DNA from: Spirochaetota bacterium
GTDB taxonomy: Bacteria; Spirochaetota; Spirochaetia; Treponematales; Breznakiellaceae
Reading direction: 5' to 3'
Length of the DNA: 5,540 bases
NCBI GenBank assembly: GCA_023406985.1
Contig: JAEXTK010000119.1
Span: 1-5,540, forward strand
Of this stretch, positions 1-5,230 are shown piece after piece; within the stretch, counting starts at the first letter, position 1, and the number at the start of each line of letters is the position of its first letter. The notes beneath the pieces were generated by a model. The model was not told where the DNA came from. It was given only the letters and a program-made list of their open reading frames with translations, and made no database searches. The position numbers and the translations under genes are program-made.

Positions 1-182
1 GACCCGAGGTCTTCCCTTGCGGGATGTTCCCTCCCAGCGCAGGGCCAACCGGTCGCCGGCTCCCAAATCCCGTCGGACCTAGGATACTCCGCTTCGAGCC
101 GCATGCAACAATCATAAAGTCTGCGACTAAACCTGCGGACGTTCCGCGTTCGCACGGAGAGGCGCTCCCCCATAACGCGCGC

Positions 183-188
183 TATACT
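183..188 (+). promoter_or_regulatory. Possible -10 box of the cyclase gene
   Basis: TATACT matches the sigma-70 -10 consensus at five of six positions and ends six bases before the ATG at 195. If it is used, transcription would begin at or next to the A of the start codon, giving a leaderless mRNA. That fits the absence of a Shine-Dalgarno sequence directly before the ATG. No good -35 hexamer lies 16-18 bases upstream, so the call is weak and rests on one hexamer and its position. Confidence 0.22.
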
Positions 189-194
189 CATCCC

Positions 195-812
195 ATGGCG
201 TACAAACGATCAGTCTACGCGAACGCGTCGGAGGACCGGCTCGAGAAACTCATCCAGGAGCGACTCACGCCGGGGGCGGACAAGGAAAAGATAGACCGGA
301 GGATCTGGGACCTCTTCGGGGAGGAGTGGTGCGTCATGTTCACCGACCTCTCGGGCTTCTCGCGCGGGGTGGCCAAATTCGGCATCATCCATTTCCTGCA
401 GACGATCCACGAATCGGAGCGGCTGCTCATTCCGCGCATCGAGGCGCACGACGGCATCCTGCTCAAGGAGGAGGGCGACAGCTTCCTGGTCATCTTCCGC
501 AACGTGGACAAGGCGATCGCCTGTGCGGTGGACATGCAACGGACGCTGGAGGCCTACAACGCCGACAAGGCGGACGAGGAGAAGGTCCTCCTCTGCGTCG
601 GGCTCGGCTACGGCAGGATGCTCCGCATCGGGGACGCGGACGTGTACGGGGCCGAGGTGAACGCGGCGAGCAAGCTCGGCGAGGACACGGCCAAGGCGCG
701 CGAGATCCTGGTCACGGGCGCGGTCCGGGACCGGTCGCCCGACGCCTTCGATTACGAACGGATCGAAGCGGAGATTCCGGGCACGGCGGCGGCCTACCGC
801 GTGCGGTATTGA
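195..812 (+). CDS. Class III adenylate/guanylate cyclase domain protein
   Basis: A 205-residue soluble protein that is almost entirely one class III cyclase catalytic domain. It would convert a nucleoside triphosphate, most likely ATP, to the cyclic monophosphate in the cytoplasm. Visible landmarks are FTDLSGFS (residues 49-56, metal ligand D51), LLKEEGDSF (89-97, substrate lysine K91 and second metal ligand D95) and DVYGAEVNAASK (149-160), with D149 at the adenine-specifying position and N156 at the ribose-orienting position. The transition-state arginine expected four residues after that Asn is Lys (K160). The first ~40 residues are charged and helical-looking; there is no signal peptide, membrane segment or sensor domain. 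Upstream codons are open to 24 but read as a low-complexity Pro/Arg sequence, so I start at the ATG at 195. No Shine-Dalgarno precedes it. The gene stands alone and converges on the permease gene. Family assignment is firm; activity and the nucleotide used are inferred. Confidence 0.9.
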   Translation: MAYKRSVYANASEDRLEKLIQERLTPGADKEKIDRRIWDLFGEEWCVMFTDLSGFSRGVAKFGIIHFLQTIHESERLLIPRIEAHDGILLKEEGDSFLVIFRNVDKAIACAVDMQRTLEAYNADKADEEKVLLCVGLGYGRMLRIGDADVYGAEVNAASKLGEDTAKAREILVTGAVRDRSPDAFDYERIEAEIPGTAAAYRVRY

Positions 813-817
813 GCGAC

Positions 818-840
818 GTGAGCGCGGAGGCCGCGTTCAC
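818..840 (+). terminator. Hairpin at a convergent gene junction, possible terminator
   Basis: GTGAGCGCGG (818-827) and CCGCGTTCAC (831-840) form a 10-bp stem around the loop AGG. In plus-strand RNA every position pairs, one as G-U; in minus-strand RNA that pair becomes an A-C mismatch. The stem begins five bases after the cyclase stop and runs into the last codon of the permease gene. The position suits a terminator for the cyclase transcript. No T-tract follows on either strand, so it is not a canonical intrinsic terminator; it could only slow polymerase or protect the 3' end. Confidence 0.35.
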
Positions 841-1625
841 TGGCCGTTGTCGGCGTAGGATTCGTGCCGGATCGTGAGCGCGGCGCCGGCCAGGAAGGTC
901 GCGGCGACCGTCGCGTAGCTCATCCAGCCCAAATCGGGAATCTCCCCGGAGGCGCCTGAAGCGAGGCCGACGACGGACCAGGGTATATAGGGAGCCCAAC
1001 CGGTACGGCCGAAGGTGGTCGCGATCACCAACGTGAAGACCGCGAAGCCGAACGGCGCGAAGTAACCGCGCGTCTTGACCGCCACCCAGGCGACGGGCAT
1101 CGCACACCCGAGCGACATGAGGTACAGGAGCGCGAGCCGCGCCGCCGCCGACGCGAAAAGCGGGGCCGGAGCGGCTCCGAGGCCTATAGCGGCGCCGACG
1201 AGCCACGCGGCGGGAAGCAGGGCGAAGGTGAGGCTGCCGAACCATACCGCGACCACCGCGATTTTCGCGAGGACGAACCGGCTCCGCGGAATCGGGAGCG
1301 CCAGGAGGTTCTTCGCCGTGCCCTCGGCGTACTCCCGTCCGTAGACGTAGGTCGCGATCACGGCGCTCATGAGGAGGCCGCCGACGCCGCCGACCTCAAC
1401 GGTGAAGCCGAGGAACGTCGCCCAATCGGCGCGCTGCCCGCCGAAGGCGAAGCGGGCCTTCTGTCCGATGAGGCCGAGCGACTCGGCCATTCCCGGGTTC
1501 TTGAGTATCCAAAGGAAGAAGCCGGACATGGCCGTCATGATCACGTAAACGCCGAGGCTCACCCAGGTGACCTTGCATCGCCGCAGTTTCAGGAATTCGG
1601 TCGCGACTACCCGCAGAAAGATCAT
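837..1625 (-). CDS. ABC-2 type transporter permease
   Basis: A 262-residue inner-membrane protein, the usual size for ABC-2 permeases of the BcrB/NatB kind, and the likely membrane partner of the ATPase just upstream. Hydrophobic stretches suggest about six membrane segments near residues 20-40, 72-95, 117-145, 158-180, 188-206 and 235-252. The cytoplasmic stretch YGREYAEGTAKNLLALPIPR (95-114) is a typical landmark of this family, following membrane segment 2. The short basic N-terminus (TEFLKLRR) before segment 1 is also usual. The start overlaps the ATPase stop as ATGA (1622-1625), with GGAGG (plus-strand 1632-1636) six bases before the ATG, so translation is probably coupled. Substrate cannot be read from sequence: relatives export peptides, antibiotics such as bacitracin, or sodium. 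It is last in the operon. Confidence 0.88.
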   Translation of the reverse strand: MIFLRVVATEFLKLRRCKVTWVSLGVYVIMTAMSGFFLWILKNPGMAESLGLIGQKARFAFGGQRADWATFLGFTVEVGGVGGLLMSAVIATYVYGREYAEGTAKNLLALPIPRSRFVLAKIAVVAVWFGSLTFALLPAAWLVGAAIGLGAAPAPLFASAAARLALLYLMSLGCAMPVAWVAVKTRGYFAPFGFAVFTLVIATTFGRTGWAPYIPWSVVGLASGASGEIPDLGWMSYATVAATFLAGAALTIRHESYADNGQ

Positions 1626-2584
1626 TCTTCGCCTCCGGTCACCCGCATGAAATGTCGTTCCAAGTCCTCTTCCGCGGTAACGAGCCGCCGGAGGGCAAGG
1701 CCGCTCTCCACCAAGATTCGGGCTATCTCGGCCGGCGCGGCTCCGCGGTCGGCGACGCGCAGGGACCCATCGCTGGTCCGGGCCACGTTCACGTAGCCCA
1801 AGCCGTCCCTCAGGATCCGCTCGGCGCTGCCCGCGTCGTCCACATCCACTTCCACGGCGGCTCCTCCGGCGGCGCGCAGTTCCGCGATATCGAGCTCCTC
1901 GACGAGCCGGCCGGCGTGGATGATGCCCACGCGGTCCGCGAGGTGCTCCACCTCGTCCAAGAGGTGGCTCGACATGAAGACGGTGACGCCGCGCTCGTCG
2001 GCCAGGCGGCGGAGGAGGCTCCGGATCTCCACGATCCCCGCCGGATCGAGCCCGTTGACGGGTTCGTCCAGGATGAGGAGTTCGGGAGAATGGAGCAGGG
2101 CCCGCGCCAGCGAGAGCCGTTGTTTGTTGCCGAGCGAAAGGACGCCGGCGCGGCGGTCGAGATACTCCTTCAGGGCGAGCAGCTCCACGACTTCGTCCAC
2201 GGCAGTCGCCGCGGAACGCGTAAGGCAGCTCTGGATACGGAGATTTTCGCGCACGGTGAGGTTCGGATACGCGGTCGCGGTCTCCACCGAATAGCCGATC
2301 CGCGCGAGGATGCCTTCCCGATCGTCCTCGATCGAGCGTCCGAAGATGGCGACGGTCCCCCCGCTCGGCCGCACGAGGCCGAGCAGCATGCGGATCGTGG
2401 TGGTCTTGCCGGCGCCGTTCCGCCCGAGGAAGCCGTAGATCTCCCCGGCGCGGACGTTCAGGTCCACCTTCCGCACCGCCTTGACGGGGCCGTATTCTTT
2501 CGCCAGTCCCCGCGTGAGAACCGCCATCGAAGCCGCAGGTGGCCGTGCCGCAGCGGGGACGGCCGCACCTCGTTCACTTTCCAT
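1622..2584 (-). CDS. ABC transporter ATP-binding protein
   Basis: A 320-residue cytoplasmic ATPase that would power the permease encoded next. The motifs are complete: Walker A GRNGAGKTT (54-62), Q-loop region with Glu (E101) in place of Gln, signature LSLGNKQ (149-155), Walker B LLILDE (169-174), D-loop GLD (178-180) and H-loop H207 in SSHLL. After about residue 225 comes an ~90-residue C-terminal region like the one following the ATPase domain in BcrA/CcmA-type proteins (DUF4162-like). Glu in the Q-loop is common in this subgroup and does not itself suggest inactivity. The start at 2584 is favoured because AGGAGG (plus-strand 2591-2596) lies six bases upstream. A second Met at residue 20 (2527) fits the domain boundary better but has no ribosome binding site, so an Ala/Pro-rich leader of 19 residues is predicted. 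The gene overlaps the repressor by 11 bp and the permease by 4 bp. Confidence 0.93.
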   Translation of the reverse strand: MESERGAAVPAAARPPAASMAVLTRGLAKEYGPVKAVRKVDLNVRAGEIYGFLGRNGAGKTTTIRMLLGLVRPSGGTVAIFGRSIEDDREGILARIGYSVETATAYPNLTVRENLRIQSCLTRSAATAVDEVVELLALKEYLDRRAGVLSLGNKQRLSLARALLHSPELLILDEPVNGLDPAGIVEIRSLLRRLADERGVTVFMSSHLLDEVEHLADRVGIIHAGRLVEELDIAELRAAGGAAVEVDVDDAGSAERILRDGLGYVNVARTSDGSLRVADRGAAPAEIARILVESGLALRRLVTAEEDLERHFMRVTGGEE

Positions 2585-3203
2585 GGTCTGCCTCCTCGCC
2601 CGCCTCTGCGGGCGCGAACCTAAGGGCGAGGGCTTCGGAAATGAGCCGCACCGCCGGTGCGTATTCGCCCGCCGGGAAATCCGCCCGCCGCATCGCGATG
2701 GAGAAGATCGCCGTGAAGACGCCCCTGAACGCTTCGGCCGCGTCGTTCCTGATCAGGCCGGCGTCGATCCATCGCTCGAGGGTCTCCCGGAGCACGTCGC
2801 TATCCGCGGCCTGATGGGCCGCGAGCCGCTCGCTCGGGAGACGATCGATGAGCGTCTGGATATCGGCGGAGCCGAGGCGTGCCAAGCCCGGTTCACGCTC
2901 CAAAAGGTCGAAGGCTCCGCGGAAAAAACGCTCCAAGCGCTCCCGCGCGTTTCCCGTCCCCTCGGCGACGCTCCGTATGAGCTCTCCGCGATACTCTGCC
3001 TCCCAGGCTTCGAAGACGGAGAGGATAAAGTCTTCCCGCGACGGGAAGAACGCGTAAAAACTCCCTTTGGAGATACCCGCTTCCCTCGCGACATCGTCTA
3101 CGACGAGGCGGCGGACGCCCATCGCGTTGATGAGGCGCTTACCCGCCTCGAATAAGCGCGCTTTTGCCCGCGCGCGTTCTTCTTCGGAAAAAGCTCTCGG
3201 CAT
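2574..3203 (-). CDS. TetR/AcrR-family transcriptional repressor
   Basis: A 209-residue protein, standard length for TetR-family dimeric repressors. Residues 33-53 (core DDVAREAGISKGSFYAFF) are the DNA-binding helix-turn-helix, followed by PSREDF, the conserved start of the next helix. The remaining ~145 residues form the variable ligand-binding and dimerisation region, so the inducer cannot be predicted. The frame stays open upstream to 3665, but that part lies opposite the exporter gene and reads as low-complexity sequence. The ATG at 3203 starts a typical TetR N-terminus and has AGAGG four bases upstream. It is first in an operon with the ATPase and permease, and a 34-bp dyad overlaps its promoter and ribosome binding site. 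Autorepression with control of the transporter, relieved by a transported or toxic ligand, is the straightforward inference. Confidence 0.92.
   Translation of the reverse strand: MPRAFSEEERARAKARLFEAGKRLINAMGVRRLVVDDVAREAGISKGSFYAFFPSREDFILSVFEAWEAEYRGELIRSVAEGTGNARERLERFFRGAFDLLEREPGLARLGSADIQTLIDRLPSERLAAHQAADSDVLRETLERWIDAGLIRNDAAEAFRGVFTAIFSIAMRRADFPAGEYAPAVRLISEALALRFAPAEAGEEADHGK
2591..2596 (-). promoter_or_regulatory. Ribosome binding site deciding the ATPase start
   Basis: AGGAGG on the minus strand lies six bases before the ATG at 2584, inside the end of the repressor gene. It is a full Shine-Dalgarno match and is the reason for choosing 2584 over the internal Met at 2527. The start sits within the repressor's last codons, so ribosomes finishing the repressor can re-initiate here. 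Confidence 0.7.
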
Positions 3204-3208
3204 AAAAC

Positions 3209-3242
3209 CTCTGTGACTGTTTTTAGTAAAACGGTCACAGAG
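3209..3242. promoter_or_regulatory. 34-bp dyad, probable TetR-family operator
   Basis: The arms CTCTGTGACTGTTTT (3209-3223) and AAAACGGTCACAGAG (3228-3242) are inverted copies matching at 14 of 15 positions around the 4-bp centre TAGT. The dyad sits in the divergent control region. Its left arm includes the repressor's ribosome binding site and its right arm abuts the -10 box and covers the predicted transcription start. The length and long arms suit binding of one or two TetR dimers. Binding would block initiation of the repressor-ABC operon; an effect on the divergent exporter is plausible but depends on where its promoter lies. The symmetry is directly seen; which protein binds is inferred. 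Confidence 0.75.
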
Positions 3243-3271
3243 AATATACCGAATCATTCCGTCCGAGGCAA
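3243..3271 (-). promoter_or_regulatory. Sigma-70-like promoter of the repressor-ABC operon
   Basis: On the minus strand, TTGCCT (plus 3266-3271, four of six -35 matches) and TATATT (plus 3243-3248, five of six -10 matches) are separated by 17 bp, the preferred spacing. The predicted start near 3236 lies in the right arm of the dyad and gives a ~33-base leader before the ATG at 3203. Confidence 0.55.
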
Positions 3272-3330
3272 GTAGGCTCCGGTGCGCGAACACCGCGCGG
3301 CCGCCTTTACAGGCAGGGCCTTCCCGGGCG

Positions 3331-3999
3331 ATGCTCAATTTCATGACCTTCGCCCTGCAGCTCGCCTCCATCTTCTTTTCTTCCCTCGCGGTGGCGTTCT
3401 CCGGCGCGGTGATGCCGGGTCCGGTCTTCACCGCCGTCGTGAGCGAGAGCAGCCGCCGCGGGACGAGCGCGGGGCCGCTGTTCATGACGGGCCACGCGAT
3501 CTTGGAGCTGGCCTTGGCCGTGGGGATCGCCCTGGGCCTCGGGCCCTTCCTAGCCCTGGAGCCGGTTTTCGTGGTCACGGCCCTCGCGGGCGGCGCCATC
3601 ATGATCGCCATGGGCGCGTCCATGTTCGTCTCGCTCCCGAAGCTGGAGCTCGATCTCGCCGACAAGGGAAAGCGGTACGGCCGCGTCCTCCTTCAGGCGG
3701 CGGTCTTGAGTCTCTCCAACCCCTACTGGACGGTCTGGTGGGTGACGATCGGTCTGGGCTTCATGCGGAAATCGCTCCTCCTCGGCGCGGCGGGCGGCGC
3801 GGCCTTCTACCTAGGCCACATCGCGGGCGATTTCCTCTGGTATACCTTCGTTTCCTTCAGCGTCTCCAAGGGCCGGCGGTTCCTGACCGCGCGACGCTAC
3901 CGCGTCTTGATCGGCCTCTGCGCGGGCCTCCTCTGCTTCTTCGGTATCGGCTTCATCCGTTCCGGCGTGGCGGCGATCGGCAGGCCCCTCGGCTCCTGA
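3331..3999 (+). CDS. LysE-family translocator (amino-acid exporter family)
   Basis: A 222-residue integral membrane protein of the LysE/RhtB export superfamily, whose members move amino acids or small metabolites out of the cell by ion-coupled transport. The family landmark GAVMPGPVFTAVV (residues 25-37) holds the conserved Pro-Gly-Pro. GHAILE follows in segment 2 and NPYWTVWWVTIGLG in the second half. About six membrane segments are visible, near 8-30, 42-65, 70-97, 118-148, 150-180 and 190-212. The start is uncertain: the ATG at 3331 has only a distant AGGCAGGG (3311-3318), and a second ATG at 3343 would also leave segment 1 intact. It is transcribed divergently from the TetR repressor with 127 bp between starts, so the same operator may control it. 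It converges on the lipoprotein gene. The substrate is unknown. Confidence 0.88.
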   Translation: MLNFMTFALQLASIFFSSLAVAFSGAVMPGPVFTAVVSESSRRGTSAGPLFMTGHAILELALAVGIALGLGPFLALEPVFVVTALAGGAIMIAMGASMFVSLPKLELDLADKGKRYGRVLLQAAVLSLSNPYWTVWWVTIGLGFMRKSLLLGAAGGAAFYLGHIAGDFLWYTFVSFSVSKGRRFLTARRYRVLIGLCAGLLCFFGIGFIRSGVAAIGRPLGS

Positions 4000-4011
4000 G
4001 GCTCCGGAACG

Positions 4012-4752
4012 CTAGGGCGTCGACCGGGCCAGACGCAGCCCGTAGATGCGCTCCGTCTCGACATCAGACCTGGCGTCGCGGATTTCGGTCGCGAGATAGC
4101 GCGAATCGAACCGGCAAGTCCCTCCGCGCGCGACACGGTATCTCTCGGCGTTGGTCCCGCCCCGGTAATCCGTCCGGTCGGCGGGCGGCAAGGGCGCGGC
4201 GTAGTCCCAGCAGAGCTCCGACACGTTGCCCGACATGTCGTAGAGGCCGAGGGCGTTCGGCTCCTTGAGCCCCACCTTTTGCGTATGCATGCCCGAATTG
4301 GCGGAAAACCATCCGACGCGTCCCGTGGCTTCGCGATTTAAGGCGTCCGCGGACGCGCCGCTCGCCCAGGAGGCGGGAAGGAACTCGCCCGATCCCGCGT
4401 AACGGGCGGCGAACTCCCACTCGGCTTCGGTCGGCAGGCGGTATCCGTCGGCATCCCAATCCGCGTACACGCTTTCATCCATCCAGGGGAACGACTTGAT
4501 CGCGATCGTGAAGGCGGCATCGCGGTAATACACGGGGGTGAGGCCGAAGCGTTCGCTCGCGGCGTTGCGCCAGGCGACGGCGTTGCGCCAACTGACCTCG
4601 GTAACCGGCTCGTCGTCATCCCCGTAGCCGTCGCTTCCCGCGATCGTCGCATAGAAGAAGTAATCCCCTTTTTGCTCCGGGACGGCTACGGCGCGCCAGA
4701 GCGCGTAGGAGACTTCGTACCGGGCGAGGGAGAACGGCGAGACGGCATATTC
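4012..4752 (-). other. Fragment 3: SUMF1/FGE-sulfatase-like domain
   Basis: 246 residues ending at the TAG at 4012-4014. SUMF1 landmarks appear in order: SPFSLARYEVSYALW, EPVTEVSWRNAVAWRNAASE, GYRLPTEAEWEFAAR, NALGLYDMSGNVSELCWD, RVARGGTCRF and a terminal YGLRLARS. In true formylglycine-generating enzymes two cysteines after the RGG-S motif (C336 and C341 in human SUMF1) perform catalysis; aligning by RGG, these positions are Phe and Leu here. The nearby Cys in GGTC sits elsewhere. The domain is therefore probably a non-catalytic binding or scaffold version, as in many bacterial SUMF1 lipoproteins. Confidence 0.8.
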
Positions 4753-4904
4753 GCCGTGCCGTTGCGGAACGTCCCGCCGGAGGCCGATACCGTCTGTGGC
4801 TGCGGAACGAGGCGGAAGGTGGCCGTCGTCGTCTCGGAGGCGGCGACGCCCGCTTGGAACGATCGCGCCTTGACGGTGACGGGGCCGACGAAGGCGAGCT
4901 CTCC
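4752..4904 (-). other. Fragment 2: end of CHB_HEX-like domain and SUMF1 entry
   Basis: About 51 codons in the second frame. GELAFVGPVTVKARSFQAG followed by ASETTTATFRL is the expected second half of the chitobiase-like sandwich (a VKAR-F--G---S--TT-TF pattern). SASGGTFRNG then corresponds to the GG-F-MG strand that opens SUMF1 domains. After 4752 this frame degenerates to Ser/Pro/Arg-rich sequence while frame 3 takes over with EYAVSPFSLARYEVS. Confidence 0.65.
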
Positions 4905-5230
4905 GCCGCCGTGCCGGTGGTTTCGGTGGGCGGCGCCTGGTTGCCGTCCCCGACGGTGTAGCGGATCTCCGCGAGGGTATACCTGCATTCTATCCGTATG
5001 CGGTCGCCGGAGAGCAAGGCCGCGTACTCGTCGGGCTCGTACGCCTTCACGATCCCGTGGAGCCCGGTGAAAACGATTTCCAAGGAATAGGTGTCCGAGA
5101 GCAGCTCAAGGTCCTCGAGTCCCACGGACGGCTCGTACGGTTCCTCTTCGTAGAACGGACAGGAAAAGAAAAGCGCGGGCACGAGGAAGGCGGCAACGAA
5201 AGCCAAAACCACAAGACGTCGATGCGGCAT
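4904..5230 (-). other. Fragment 1: lipoprotein signal and start of CHB_HEX-like domain
   Basis: Residues 1-109 of the reconstructed protein. The basic start MPHRR, a hydrophobic core (6-22) and a Cys at 24 in LFFSC resemble a spirochaete-style lipobox, which tolerates bulky residues before the Cys. An acidic stretch (EEEPYEP) follows as a linker. From about residue 45 the pattern of alternating hydrophobics ending in AEIRYTVGDG and a PPTE turn matches chitobiase/beta-hexosaminidase C-terminal-like repeats, which are beta-sandwich domains without enzymatic activity. The frame stays open below 4904 but turns into a Ser/Pro/Arg-rich non-protein-like sequence. Confidence 0.7.

Larger units (their letters stand above)
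4012..5230 (-). pseudogene. CHB_HEX/SUMF1-domain lipoprotein gene with two frame breaks
   Basis: One coherent protein is spread over all three minus-strand frames. Joining frame 1 (5230 to about 4904), frame 2 (about 4904 to 4752) and frame 3 (about 4752 to the TAG at 4012-4014) gives a continuous ~406-residue product: lipoprotein signal, chitobiase-C-terminal-like domain, SUMF1 domain. Both joins need a -1 shift, equal to one missing base each. The downstream frame has no ATG, GTG or TTG between 4752 and the GTG at 4533, so the first ~75 SUMF1 residues can only be reached from another frame. The remaining sequence looks conserved and has no in-frame stop, so decay must be recent, or the two missing bases are sequencing errors and the gene is intact. 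The likely product is a surface or periplasmic lipoprotein of unknown role. An A+T-rich stretch at about 5250-5280 probably holds the promoter; no strong Shine-Dalgarno is seen before 5230. Confidence 0.8.

Noticed and set aside
24..194. Upstream in-frame extension of the cyclase from the ATG at 24
   Set aside because: The added 57 residues are Pro/Arg-rich low-complexity sequence unlike any cyclase N-terminus, and there is no ribosome binding site before 24.
1652..2623. Long plus-strand open frame opposite the ABC ATPase
   Set aside because: It is antisense to a gene with all ABC motifs intact; its translation has no recognisable domain and is explained by G+C-rich codon bias.
3212..3239. 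CRP-like site (TGTGA with TCACA)
   Set aside because: The half-sites are 18 bases apart instead of the 6 needed for CRP/FNR proteins; they are part of the longer dyad.
3204..3665. N-terminal extension of the TetR gene to 3665
   Set aside because: It would cross the promoter and operator and lie opposite the LysE gene; the TetR N-terminus is complete from the ATG at 3203.
3987..4001. Hairpin CCTCGG/CTGAGG at the end of LysE as a terminator
   Set aside because: Only six pairs including one G-U, no T-tract, and it overlaps the stop codon; not distinguishable from chance in G+C-rich DNA.
3282..4268. Plus-strand open frame overlapping LysE and the lipoprotein gene
   Set aside because: Arg/Pro-rich out-of-frame reading of LysE without domain signals; the LysE frame has clear membrane segments and family motifs.
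4752..4912. Programmed -1 ribosomal frameshifting as the cause of the two frame changes
   Set aside because: Neither site has an X-XXY-YYZ slippery heptamer, and two successive programmed shifts in one gene would be exceptional; artefact or mutation is more likely.
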